Shown: positions 34,620 through 43,013 of the stretch, one piece after another | Layout of the letters: every line of letters starts with the position of its first letter | How positions within the stretch are numbered: position 1 is the first letter of the stretch | Assembly (NCBI RefSeq): GCF_012641395.1 | Contig: NZ_JABAIH010000016.1 | Location: 34,439 to 98,438 of the forward strand | Origin: Rhizobium sp. P32RR-XVIII | GTDB taxonomy: Bacteria > Pseudomonadota > Alphaproteobacteria > Rhizobiales > Rhizobiaceae | Length of the DNA: 64,000 bases | Direction of reading: 5' to 3' | Notes under the pieces: model-generated | The model's database searches: none | What the model was told of the DNA's origin: nothing | Seen by the model: the letters and a program-made list of their open reading frames with translations, nothing else | Position numbers and translations under genes: made by a program

Positions 34620-34784
34620 TTACTCAGGCGGTGGGCCGTCATTCCCCCGGCTGCCAAGCCGAGCCTCACGTAACCTCGCGGTCTTGGCTTCGCGTTGAAG
34701 GCGTTCCGTTTCGAGGATGGTTTTGGCAACTTTATTTGTTGCTTCCAGCCTCGCTTGTTGCTCGCTTGCAGATCGGCTACCCAA
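34620..34784 (-). CDS. Small helical hypothetical protein
   Basis: 54 residues from TTG 34784, which follows ACGGAGGAACAG; an ATG at 34811 is the alternative. The peptide is a single charged helix (ARLEATNKVAKTILETERLQ, REAKTARLREARLG) like a small DNA- or protein-binding family common in Rhizobiaceae whose consensus includes KTIIETER and KTARLR. It is served by the tandem terminators downstream. Confidence 0.5.
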   Translation of the reverse strand: MGSRSASEQQARLEATNKVAKTILETERLQREAKTARLREARLGSRGNDGPPPE

Positions 34785-34811
34785 CTGTTCCTCCGTTGCA
34801 ACTGGTATCAT

Positions 34812-35187
34812 CCCGCGATTGGGGGATGCTGTGTTAACGGGCTGCTTAAAAACTTAGCCCTGCGCGGACCTGCTTCAAGCATCGGTCCGTTGCCGTACGG
34901 TGGCAGCCCGCCTCAAGACTCTGGGATACACCAGTCGTTTCGATGCCCGGGCCGCCACTTTCGAGCGAAGCCTTCCCGCAACAGCGTCTTGCCGATCTCT
35001 TGCGTGGGCATAGCCTATGTTATGGAGACCGCACGACGTTGAAAGTTCGTTGTCGGATTTTCCGATAGTGACGCCGCCGGTACCGCGATTACGCCTTTTC
35101 GCATGAGTGGCTTTTTAGCCTCACGCATAAACCATTCGTTGAGACCAGCAATTTTAAACTGCTTCCATTTCAAAGATGGATTTCATC
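34812..35187. other. Intergenic, no gene seen
   Basis: About 375 bp. A small hairpin GTGGCT/AGCCTCAC with a TTTT loop lies near 35108..35123. No supported gene. Confidence 0.35.
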
Positions 35188-35283
35188 ATGCCTGATTTGT
35201 TTCGATACATCGTTTTCATCGGCTTTATCGCATTGGGTTTCGGGTGTGCCCTGGTCACTTACTGGCTTTCTTCCCGGCGGTGA
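35188..35283 (+). CDS. 31-residue single-helix membrane peptide
   Basis: From ATG 35188, or ATG 35176 which adds four residues: MPDLFRYIVFIGFIALGFGC then ALVTYWLSSRR. One hydrophobic helix with a basic C-terminus. It converges on the broken nuclease gene at 35291 (7-bp gap). No clear ribosome site. Confidence 0.35.
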   Translation: MPDLFRYIVFIGFIALGFGCALVTYWLSSRR

Positions 35284-35290
35284 CATACGC

Positions 35291-35472
35291 TCACGCCAGC
35301 TTCCGTTCCTTGATGCACTTCGCGTGCGATCCGATCTCCGGTGTATCAATGCCCGAGACGAACGGAACACCTTCCCCCAGCGATCGCATATCGGCAGGCA
35401 TTTCACCGTATCGCCGTCCACGGCAATCATGGACGCGCATACCAGCAGTCCGGATATCACTGCATCCCCCAT
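35291..35472 (-). pseudogene. Second SNase-like gene copy, broken
   Basis: Starts at ATG 35472 as MGDAVISGLLVCASMIAVDG with DGDTVKCLP, then the frame is lost. The neighbouring frame carries SLGEGVPFVSGIDTPEIGSH and KCIKERKLA to a stop at 35291. The same blocks occur in the better-preserved copy at 20202, but here the C-terminal half is gone. Confidence 0.6.
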
Positions 35473-35530
35473 GGAGCGAGCGACAAACTGCCGCTCCTGT
35501 AATCTTCAGCATCGCTACTATCTTTTGGCA

Positions 35531-35644
35531 ATGTCCAAAAGTTCTGTCCACGTTGCCCTTTACGTTGTCAGTTTGGTCCTCGCTCTGACCGCGCTGGCTC
35601 TCGCTTTGAGAATGGGACACACGCCGTCGTCGATCCCGATTTAG
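35531..35644 (+). CDS. 37-residue single-helix membrane peptide
   Basis: ATG 35531 to TAG 35644: MSKSSVHVALYVVSLVLALT, then ALALALRMG and a Pro/Ser tail. One long hydrophobic helix. The start is preceded by TTTTGGCA only, a weak site. It overlaps nothing on the other strand that I call a gene. Confidence 0.4.
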   Translation: MSKSSVHVALYVVSLVLALTALALALRMGHTPSSIPI

Positions 35645-35659
35645 AGACGGTCACCTGTT

Positions 35660-35817
35660 AGAGCGATGCGGCGGCAGCCCGCGATAATTCAACGGCTGAT
35701 GCTTCCGGCAATACCAGAGCGTGATTGCCTTGCTCTCCTCGAAGCAGTAGCAGCCCCATTCCGTGCCGGCGCGTGCGCGGCGACAATCACGATGAGACGC
35801 GCATTGCCTCGCCTGAA
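35660..35817 (-). pseudogene. Relic of the GTEWGCY hypothetical gene
   Basis: Minus-strand frame with RAGTEWGCYCFEESKAITLW, then YCRKHQPLNYRGLPPH. This is clearly the same sequence as the second half of the split gene at 19849..20205. Its upstream part is cut by the left end of the ISNCY element at 35818. It lies upstream of the second SNase relic as in the other copy, so the gene order is conserved. Confidence 0.55.
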
Positions 35818-35839
35818 ATGTTCCTGAACTGTTTGTTGT

Positions 35840-35895
35840 TGCCTCATTTGATTTGCTCCCGGTCGACAGAAACCGGAAGCGAATCAAATGAGGCA
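35840..35895. repeat. 56-bp near-perfect palindrome at the IS left tip
   Basis: TGCCTCATTTGATT (35840..35853) pairs with AATCAAATGAGGCA (35882..35895), and the inside continues GCT/AGC and CCGGT/ACCGG with only two single-base interruptions. The transposase start codon lies in the right arm. It could be a transposase-binding site that also hides the ribosome site in the mRNA, a known way to damp transposase expression. Confidence 0.55.
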
Positions 35896-37392
35896 GATCA
35901 GCATGGCGACGAGAAGGGAACTTGCAGGAGCAGTAGGGGAGCGATACCGCAGTGGGAATCGGAGCGAGAAGTCACGGATACTCGATGAATTTGTGGCGAC
36001 CAGCGGCCTTCACCGCAAGCATGTGATGCGTCTGTTGCGCAACGATTGTGGATCGCGTGATCCTGCACGTCGTCGACCGCGGATCTATGACACAGCAGTT
36101 CGTGAGGCGCTGGTGGTACTGTGGGAGGCGTCGGACCGGATTTGCGGCAAGCGGCTGAAACCTCTGTTGCCAATATTGATCGAGGCGATGGAACGTCACG
36201 GTCAACTCGATCTTGCTGCGGAAGTTCGAGAACCGTTGTTGGCGATGAGCGCGGCGACGATCGACCGGGCACTGCGCGACGTGCGTGAAGCGGCCGGTGG
36301 TCGCAGGCGCCGCAGAACAGCCTCCTCCTCAGCGCTTCGCCGCAGCATCCCAATCCGGACCTTCTCGGACTGGCAGGACCCTCCGCCTGGCTTCGTCGAG
36401 GCGGATCTCGTTGCCCACAGTGGACCAATGGCGAGGGGCAGTTTTATCCAGACGCTCGTGCTCACCGATATTGCCTCCGGTTGGACTGAGTGCGCTCCGC
36501 TGCTGGTCCGGGAACAAAACTTGCTGAGCGAGGTGTTGACGGAACTGCGTCGTCTTCTGCCGTTCCCGCTCCTGGGATTCGACACGGATAATGACAGCGT
36601 GTTATGAACGAGACGATCCGCGACTACTGTCTGAACGCCGGGATTGTGTTCACCCGCTGCCGACCATATCGCAAGAATGACCAGGCTTTCGTTGAACAGA
36701 AGAACGGCGCGGTGGTGCGGCGCATTGTCGGCTATCGCCGCTTCGAGGGGGTGCAAGCTGCGGCGTGTCTGGCTGCGCTCTACCGAACGGTGCGGCTCTT
36801 CGTTAATTTCTTTCAGCCCTCCTTCAAATTGAAAGAAAAGTACCGTGACGGCGCGCGCGTGAAGAAACGCTACCATCCTGCGGCTACTCCCTGCCAGAGA
36901 TTGCTGGATCATCCGGAAACGCCGGAGGCAGTGCGGGCCGATCTGCGTGCTATGAGCGCGTCTCTCAATCCGATCAAACTCCTGCAAGAAATACGGCTTG
37001 CCCAGCAGCGCCTCGCTGACCTTGCCGACCGAACCGGCGCATCACCGGAAGCCTCGGACCTCGACAGCTTCCTGCAGGGTCTGCGCTCGGCATGGCGCGA
37101 GGGGGAGATACGGCCAACGGCGCGGCTGAAACAAAAACAGAAGCGTGAACGGCGCCGACCGGATCCACTCATAAAGGTGACGGATGAATTGAAAGCATGG
37201 TTCGACGAGGAACCATGGCTGACAAGCCGGGAATTGCTGGAGCGCCTCCAAGAGAAATACCGCGGTGAATATCGGGATTTGTTACTGCGCACATTGCAGC
37301 GGCGGGTCAAAATCTGGCGAAAAGAAAGGGCTCCCGCCATGGTATTTGGGGTATCAGGCCTCCAGGCATCGTCCACACCCGCTGTCCTATGA
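35888..37392 (+). pseudogene. ISNCY transposase, one-base frameshift
   Basis: The first frame (35888..36607) gives an N-terminal HTH part (KSRILDEFVATSGLHRKHVM) and the start of a DDE core (FVEADLVAHSGPMARGSFIQ, TLVLTDIASGWTE). It ends at GFDTDNDSVL. The second frame (36604..37392) continues MNETIRDYCLNAGIVFTRCR and the rest with an internal QKNGAVVRRIVGYRRFEG. One missing T in GTGTTATGAAC splits the two at the DNDSVF-MNETI motif. Probably inactivating; programmed shifting is less likely here. Confidence 0.65.
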
Positions 37393-37479
37393 TAACGATG
37401 CGGTCGGGAGCAAAAAGATGAGGCAATCGATGAAAGCCTCAGGAACATCCTTAGCTGAGGCAATACGAGTCTCACCTTG

Positions 37480-37806
37480 ATTGTCGCCGCGCACCGGGGC
37501 ACTATCCGTAGTTGGTCCTTGCACCTTCGCAGTGACAAGGCTCTCGATGATCTGGCGCGGATGTTCAACTCGTACATCCGCGGCTGGGTCAACTTCTATG
37601 GTCGGTTCTGTCCTTCAGCTCTCCAACCTACGCTCTGGAGCATCGAACGATACTTGGCTCGATGGGCTTCGGGAAAGTACAAGTCCTTGCGTGGGCACAA
37701 GCGGCGATCCCGGCATTGGCTCTTGCGCATCGCGCAGCGCCAACCTCGGCTGTTCGCCCATTGGCCACTGCTTCATGGATACGGCCGGACAATGGGAGCC
37801 GGATGA
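37480..37806 (+). pseudogene. Group II intron maturase, C-terminal relic
   Basis: About 105 residues match the maturase/X domain of group II intron reverse transcriptases: RMFNSYIRGWVNFYGRFCPS, LARWASGKYKSLRGHKRRSR and the terminal LFAHWPLLHG. The reverse-transcriptase part has been removed, apparently where the ISNCY element was inserted. It runs into the intron's RNA domain V. Confidence 0.75.
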
Positions 37807-37861
37807 TGCGAGAGTATCACGTCCGGTTCTGAGAGAGCGCGGGGGTGCAACTCCCCTGCGC
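37796..37861 (+). ncRNA. Group II intron domains V and VI
   Basis: A 34-base stem-loop at 37796..37829 starts GAGCCGGATG and ends CGTCCGGTTC around a GAGA loop, which is the catalytic domain V pattern. The next helix (37837..37861, GCGCGGGGG / CTCCCCTGCGC around GTGCAA) fits domain VI with its branch-point A. The intron's 3' boundary is just before the IS6 transposase sequence at about 37869. Confidence 0.7.
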
Positions 37862-37863
37862 CA

Positions 37864-38330
37864 CTCGCCTCGTCATCACCATTCAAGGAAAGAAACCCTG
37901 GCTGTGGCGGGCCGTGGATCAGGAGGGCTTTGTTCTCGACGTTCTGGTGCAAAGCCACCGCAATGCCAAGGCCGCCAAGCGTCTGATGCGAAAGCTCCTC
38001 AAGGGTCAAGGCCGTTCGCCGCGTGTGATTACTGACAAGCTCCGATCCTATGGCGCGGCAAAGCGCCAGATCATGCCGGCGTCGAGCATCGTTCGCACCA
38101 CGGTCTCAACAACAGGGGCGGAGAATTCCCATCAACCGGTCCGACGACGCGAGAAGATCATGAAGCGCTTCAAGTCAGAGCGGCACCTCCAGCGCTTCGT
38201 GTCCATCCACGATCCGGTCGCCAACTTGTTCCACATTCCCCGACACGACATTTCATCTGTGCATCATCGCGAACTGCGAGCAATTGCCATGCAAATGTGG
38301 AGTGCAATCGCGCGCATCGAAGCCGCCTGA
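37864..38330 (+). mobile_element. IS6-family transposase, C-terminal half
   Basis: From about 37869: LVITIQGKKPWLWRAVDQEG, then LRSYGAAKRQ, GAENSHQPVRRREKIMKRFK and NLFHIPRHD are IS6-family (IS26-like) blocks. The N-terminal HTH and first DDE Asp are absent because the group II intron sits at that point. The complementary N-terminal half with a possible intron 5' end is at 63297..63537. The ISNCY, intron and IS6 are nested in this stretch. Confidence 0.75.
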
Positions 38331-38556
38331 GCCAAGGCCATCCTCCATGATTCTGGCCGGGAAACATTAACTTTACGGTGCCAATGGGAGCAATCGCCTC
38401 AGCAAAAACTCGTGCAACAACTCAACTGATCGGGGCCTGAAGCCTACGAGTAATCCTCTGCGACGCACTTAAAAGGGCATAGTGCCTATAGTTTAGGCAA
38501 TCTCAAAACTGCACAATTTATACCCTTGAAATGTACTCGGAAGTGTGTTTTGCTAA
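38331..38556. other. Spacer between IS6 relic and GntR gene
   Basis: The first 60 bp are probably the IS6 right end; the remaining A+T-rich part holds the promoter of the next operon. GCCTATAGTTTAGGC near 38482 is a short imperfect palindrome, and TTGAAA with a downstream TATATT could be promoter boxes, not firmly. Confidence 0.35.
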
Positions 38557-38568
38557 CCAATATATTGG
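38557..38568. promoter_or_regulatory. Candidate operator CCAATATATTGG
   Basis: A perfect 12-bp palindrome 18 bp upstream of the GntR start at 38587. FCD-type GntR proteins commonly repress their own operon from such a site; if so the whole plus-strand operon to 47343 would be regulated here. Confidence 0.4.
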
Positions 38569-38586
38569 ATATCGGAAGATAAACGA

Positions 38587-39243
38587 ATGCTCCTCGACGA
38601 AACTGTCCAGCCTGTTAGCCGAAAGGATGCGGTCCTGATGGTTTTGCGGCGCGCAATCATTGAAGGGCGGCTAGCACCTGGCGAAAGACTTGATCCCGCC
38701 GGCATCGCAGCTCAACTGAATTGCAGCCGCATGCCAGTCCGCGACGCGCTGAAGGAACTCGAAGCCCAAGGGCTGGTCACCTGCTATCCATCGAGGGGGA
38801 CCGAAGTGTCGCTGCTTGACGCTAAAGATCTCGAGCAAATCTTCGCAATCCGACTGGCTTTGGAGAAGCTCGCCCTCGAGCGCGCGATCGGATTGATGAC
38901 GGAGAGCGATCACGGATTGCTGCGCAGCATGCTTTTGCGGATGGACCACTGCGAAACACTCAAGGAGTGGCTGTCCATCAACGAAGACTTTCACGGCCAT
39001 ATCAATGCCGCCTGTGGCTGGCCGCGCCTGGTCAGCCAGATCGAGCGGGAGCGCAGCAATATCGAGCGGTATATCCGCCACCGCATCAGGCTCGACGGTC
39101 GCGATGAACCACGCAAGGAACACTGGGCGTTGCTAGATGCCTGCATCGCACGGGACGTGACGAAGGCCTGCAGCGTTCTTGAAAAACATCTTTCAACAAC
39201 CGCTCGACGTATCGTCGAAGAACATAACGAAAATCAGATATGA
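38587..39243 (+). CDS. GntR-family (FCD) regulator
   Basis: 218 residues. HTH at about 14-75 (LRRAIIEGRLAPGERLDPAG, CSRMPVRDALKELEAQGLV), then an FCD domain with LRSMLLRMDH, NEDFHGHINAAC and the late HWALLDACIARD metal/effector residues. First gene of a nine-gene plus-strand operon; it overlaps the ATPase gene by 4 bp (ATGA), so it is co-transcribed with the genes it probably controls. Ligand likely an intermediate of the operon's nitrogen-compound pathway. Confidence 0.87.
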   Translation: MLLDETVQPVSRKDAVLMVLRRAIIEGRLAPGERLDPAGIAAQLNCSRMPVRDALKELEAQGLVTCYPSRGTEVSLLDAKDLEQIFAIRLALEKLALERAIGLMTESDHGLLRSMLLRMDHCETLKEWLSINEDFHGHINAACGWPRLVSQIERERSNIERYIRHRIRLDGRDEPRKEHWALLDACIARDVTKACSVLEKHLSTTARRIVEEHNENQI

Positions 39244-40037
39244 ACTCCATAGAAACCGAAATTTCTGAAGCGCCTCTACTGGCCGATCTCAGTAATGTCA
39301 GTATGCAATACGGCAGCGGTACCCTGGCGCTGGCGGACACGTCGCTCAAAATCAGAGAAGGCGAATTCATTGCCGTCGTCGGTCCGAGTGGTTGCGGAAA
39401 GTCATCGCTTTTAAAGCTTGTGTCCGGCCTACACCCACCCAAAAGAGGTCAGGTGGTCGTTCAGGGAAAGCCGGTCACCGCGCCCATCAACATATGCGGC
39501 ATCGCCTTTCAAAACTCGAACCTTCTTCCCTGGCGCACTACATTGGAAAACGTGCTGCTGCCGCTGGAGATCGTCGAGCCTTATGCGCGCAATCTGCGCC
39601 GTAACCGCACAGAATATGAAGAACGAGCCCGCGCCCTATTAAAAACGGTTGGCCTGCAAGGCTTCGAGCAGAAATATCCCTGGGAATTGTCCGGTGGCAT
39701 GCAGCAGCGGACATCGCTTTGCCGCGCCCTGATCCACGACCCCCGATTGCTTCTGCTTGACGAACCCTTCGGCGCGCTCGACGCGTTTACCCGCGAAGAC
39801 CTCTGGGAAACACTGCAGAAGCTCTGGTTCGAAAAACGACCGACAGTCATTCTCGTTACTCATGATCTTCGCGAAGCTGCCTATCTGGCTGACACGATTT
39901 ACGTCTTCGGCCCGAGGCCCGGTCGGATCGTTGCCCAGACCAAAGTCGAATTTCCCCGTCCTCGAACCCTCGAGTCCACTTTCGAACCCGACTTCGTCGA
40001 CCTCGTCCATTCCCTACGCGGCAAGATCGCACATTGA
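39240..40037 (+). CDS. NitT/TauT-type ABC transporter ATPase
   Basis: 265 residues, the SsuB/TauB/ThiZ-like group. Walker A GPSGCGKSS, Q-loop in QNSNLLPWRTT, signature LSGGMQQR, Walker B LLLLDEPFGALD, switch VTHDLREA. Typical ligands of the group are nitrate, sulphonates, pyrimidines and thiamine precursors, riboflavin or aromatic acids. Its partners are the permease (40046..40816) and binding protein (41790..42824). Confidence 0.9.
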   Translation: MNSIETEISEAPLLADLSNVSMQYGSGTLALADTSLKIREGEFIAVVGPSGCGKSSLLKLVSGLHPPKRGQVVVQGKPVTAPINICGIAFQNSNLLPWRTTLENVLLPLEIVEPYARNLRRNRTEYEERARALLKTVGLQGFEQKYPWELSGGMQQRTSLCRALIHDPRLLLLDEPFGALDAFTREDLWETLQKLWFEKRPTVILVTHDLREAAYLADTIYVFGPRPGRIVAQTKVEFPRPRTLESTFEPDFVDLVHSLRGKIAH

Positions 40038-40045
40038 GGCAGCCA

Positions 40046-40816
40046 ATGCTTGCAAACGTCTCAAAGAAATTCTCTCCGGTATTGATTACGGTCGGCTTTT
40101 TCCTCTTCTGGGAAATCGCCTGTGTGGTCTTCCAGATCGATCGGTTCATTCTGCCGCGCCCGTCTGAAGTGGCGGTCGAGTTGGTGAGCCAGTTTCAGGC
40201 CCTGTGGCTGAATTCAGTTTTCACCTTCTACACCACGCTCGCGGGCTTTGCCGTCGCCGTAGTGGTGGGAGTGTTCCTCGGTATGCTCGTCGGCGCTATG
40301 CCGTCCGTCTATCGCGGCCTTTACCCCATCATGGTCGGCCTCAACTCTATTCCGAAGGTCGCTATCGTTCCCATCCTGGTGATCTGGTTCGGCATCGGCA
40401 TGATGCCGGCAATCCTGACGGCCTTTTCGATCGCCTTCTTTCCGATCATGGTCAACGTGGCGACGGGACTTGCGACGATCGAGCCAGAGTTGCAGGACGT
40501 TCTTCGCGCCCTCGGAGCCAGCCGCTGGCAGATCTTGAGAAAAGTCGGCCTGCCGCGAGCCATGCCCTTCCTGTTCGCCTCACTCAAGGTCGCCATCACG
40601 CTCGCGTTCATCGGCTCTGTGGTTGCCGAAACGGTCGCGTCTGACAGGGGTATCGGATATCTGATGATGTCGGCCAGCGCGCGTTTTGACGTGCCACTCG
40701 TTTTCGCCGGCCTATTCGTCATCGCGATCATGGGTGTCGTTATGTACGAACTCTTCGCCTACGTCGAGCGCCGCATGACTTTCTGGGCGACGCGCTCCAG
40801 CAACGCCGTTTCCTGA
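40046..40816 (+). CDS. NitT/TauT-type ABC transporter permease
   Basis: 256 residues with about six helices and the EAA-like loop (ELQDVLRALGASRWQILRKV) that contacts the ATPase. The frame could begin at a TTG at 40034, but the ATG at 40046 follows GAGGCAGCCA and starts at the usual N-terminus. The gene starts right after the ATPase stop, consistent with coupled translation. Confidence 0.88.
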   Translation: MLANVSKKFSPVLITVGFFLFWEIACVVFQIDRFILPRPSEVAVELVSQFQALWLNSVFTFYTTLAGFAVAVVVGVFLGMLVGAMPSVYRGLYPIMVGLNSIPKVAIVPILVIWFGIGMMPAILTAFSIAFFPIMVNVATGLATIEPELQDVLRALGASRWQILRKVGLPRAMPFLFASLKVAITLAFIGSVVAETVASDRGIGYLMMSASARFDVPLVFAGLFVIAIMGVVMYELFAYVERRMTFWATRSSNAVS

Positions 40817-40835
40817 AAGTGAAAGTGACATAGAC

Positions 40836-41738
40836 ATGCTTCCCAAGCACGGACGTTATTCCTTTTCGCCGATCTACGATCGCCCCGACTATTTGTGGCC
40901 AGGCAACAAGCGGCTGGCAGTCTGCGTCGTTACCAACCTGGAAGTCTATGCCTACCGGAAGGGTACCGGCTGGGACCCCGCCAAAATCGGCGAGCCGCAA
41001 AACCAGCGGAACTACGCCTGGCGCGATTACGGAAACCGGGTCGGTATCTGGCGGCTGTTCGACCTGTTCGATCAGCTTAATATTCCCGCGGCGCATAATT
41101 GCAATTCATTGCTTTATGACGACCATCCGCAGATATTTGAGCGGATCAGAAAGCGCGGCGACGAAATTGTCGCGCATGGACGCACCAATGCCGAACGCCA
41201 GGGAGATCTCTGGGAGTTGGACGAGCGCCGCCTAATCGACGATGTCACAAGCGCAATCACCCGCAACGAAGGTCATCCGCCGAAAGGATGGATGGGTCCT
41301 GCAGCGTCGGAAAGCAATGCGACCCCCGATCTGCTGAAGGAAGCCGGCTACAAATACGTCATGGATTGGCCGGCGGACGATCAGCCCTTCTGGCTAAAGA
41401 CGCGCTCAGGCCCCCTTCTGTCGGTGCCCTACCCGGCGGAGCTCAACGATTCCGCATCAATCATTCATCGCCGCAATACGGCGGATCAGTTCGCCGACAT
41501 GATCGTCGCCCAATTCGACGAGATGATCGAACAATGTGCAGCGCAGCCGCTCGTCATGACGATATCGCTTCATGCATTCGTCATTGGCCAATCGTTCCGG
41601 CTCGGCGCCTTGCGCAAAGCCCTGCGTTACTGCGTCGAGCATCCGAAGGCGGACCGCGCTTGGTGGACGACACCCGGAGCAGTAGCCGACCATTGCTACG
41701 AACTTCCCCCCGGCGTTGTTCCCGGCGACGCCCCGTGA
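40836..41738 (+). CDS. PuuE/allantoinase-like polysaccharide-deacetylase-fold protein (1)
   Basis: 300 residues of the NodB-fold family that includes non-sugar enzymes such as PuuE allantoinase. The N-terminus LAVCVVTNLEVYAY replaces the sugar-deacetylase TFDD metal motif, while VAHGRTNAERQ and GPAASESNATPDLLKEAGYK are the allantoinase-type blocks. The pattern suggests hydrolysis of a ring amide or ureide rather than chitin deacetylation. It is followed by the transporter's binding protein, so the imported compound is probably its substrate or a precursor. Confidence 0.8.
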   Translation: MLPKHGRYSFSPIYDRPDYLWPGNKRLAVCVVTNLEVYAYRKGTGWDPAKIGEPQNQRNYAWRDYGNRVGIWRLFDLFDQLNIPAAHNCNSLLYDDHPQIFERIRKRGDEIVAHGRTNAERQGDLWELDERRLIDDVTSAITRNEGHPPKGWMGPAASESNATPDLLKEAGYKYVMDWPADDQPFWLKTRSGPLLSVPYPAELNDSASIIHRRNTADQFADMIVAQFDEMIEQCAAQPLVMTISLHAFVIGQSFRLGALRKALRYCVEHPKADRAWWTTPGAVADHCYELPPGVVPGDAP

Positions 41739-41789
41739 CCAAGCAGCAGCATAACCGCGCAAACCTCATAAAAACATAAGGTGGAACAG

Positions 41790-42824
41790 ATGAAAATGCA
41801 TTTAACGGCAGCGGCAATAGCAATCGGCTCTATATCGCCGGCAATGGCGCAATCGGTCGAAACGCCCGATGTGAAGATCAGTCTGGACTGGGCTTTCCAG
41901 GGGCCGCAATCGGTCTTTCTCTACGGCGTAGACAAGGGCGAGTTCACGAAACTGGGAATCAATGCGCAGGTCGACCGCGGCAACGGTTCGGGAGACACGG
42001 TGACGCGCGTCGCATCCGGAGCCTATCAGTTCGGCTGGGCCGACATCGCGACGATGGTGAAGTTCAACGCTCAGAACCCCGGCAAGGAACTGGTCGCCAT
42101 CTACGTGACCGGCGGTAATTCGCCGCTTGCCGTCGTCACGGTTGATGGACGCGGCATTAAGAGTCCGAAGGATCTGGAAGGCAAGAAACTCGGCGCCACG
42201 GCTGGCAGCGCTGCGCTGGCACTGTTTGACATCTTCGCAATGGATGCCGGATTCGATAGCAAGAAAGTGACATGGCAACAGTTGAGCGGTGCCCTGCGCG
42301 AGCCAATGATGGTGAAGGGCGAGGTTGCTGCTGTCGCAGGCTTCACGACGTCGAGCGTGATGAGCGTCGTCGATCTCGGTATACCGCTCGATAAGGTCGT
42401 GACGTTGAAATACAACGATTTCGGTGTGCGGCAATATGGAACCGCTATCGTCGCCCAACCCGAATTTGTCAAGAAAAATCCGAAGACCGTGGCCGCCGTC
42501 GTCAAGGCGATAAATGCCTCCTTCATGGATGCGATCGCCAATCCAAAGGAGTCCGTTGCGGCAATCAAGTCGCGCGATCCTCTGGTCAATCCCAGCACAG
42601 AGTGCATCCGCCTTGTCGACGGGCTTCGCGACCTGACGCTGACCGACGAGTTCAAGACGAATGGCATTGGTTCGTTTACGACCGATCGCATGGCGGACTC
42701 CGTCAAGGAAATCTACCAAGCGTTTGATTTAAAGGGAGATATCTCGGTCGATAAGATCGTGGTCAATGATTTCCTGCCGCCCAAGGAAGAGCGCATTCCG
42801 CCGGCTCTTGGGTCCTGCAACTAA
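41790..42824 (+). CDS. ABC transporter substrate-binding protein (NMT1/THI5-like)
   Basis: 344 residues from ATG 41790 (AAGGTGGAACAG upstream; the GTG at 41781 is less likely). Signal peptide MKMHLTAAAIAIGSISPAMA, then ISLDWAFQGPQSVFLYGVDK and RGNGSGDTVTRVASGAYQFG, typical of NitT/ThiY/SsuA-type binding proteins. VTVDGRGIKSPKDLEGKKLG is the hinge motif. It delivers the ligand to the 40046 permease. Having the gene after the first deacetylase links uptake with ring opening. Confidence 0.88.
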   Translation: MKMHLTAAAIAIGSISPAMAQSVETPDVKISLDWAFQGPQSVFLYGVDKGEFTKLGINAQVDRGNGSGDTVTRVASGAYQFGWADIATMVKFNAQNPGKELVAIYVTGGNSPLAVVTVDGRGIKSPKDLEGKKLGATAGSAALALFDIFAMDAGFDSKKVTWQQLSGALREPMMVKGEVAAVAGFTTSSVMSVVDLGIPLDKVVTLKYNDFGVRQYGTAIVAQPEFVKKNPKTVAAVVKAINASFMDAIANPKESVAAIKSRDPLVNPSTECIRLVDGLRDLTLTDEFKTNGIGSFTTDRMADSVKEIYQAFDLKGDISVDKIVVNDFLPPKEERIPPALGSCN

Positions 42825-43013
42825 GGCCCGCAAAGACATACCACGCCGGCGCGAGCGGTGTAGAGGCTGCCGCGCTGGCGATACCGATGACACCGATTGC
42901 GATGTCAAACGAAAATCCTGACCGATCGCATCGCGATGACGCTACCCGCAGGCTGCCGCCGGAAGCAATCCGAAGCCCATCCGGCTCTGCCCAATTTTTA
43001 GGAGATAAGAACC

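Larger units (their letters stand above)
35818..37448 (+). mobile_element. ISNCY-type insertion sequence, about 1.63 kb
   Basis: Bounded by imperfect inverted ends: left ATGTTCCTGA, TTGCCTCAT and TTGCTCCCG; right the complements CGGGAGCAA, ATGAGGCAA and TCAGGAACAT ending at 37448. One transposase is encoded between (35888..37392), broken by a single base. The element cuts a relic gene on its left and the group II intron tail on its right. I could not see a clear target duplication. Confidence 0.65.

Noticed and set aside
34313..34801. 162-codon minus-strand frame over the tandem terminators
   Set aside because: It runs through two intrinsic terminators and is not protein-like; the small gene at 34620..34784 in another frame is the better call.
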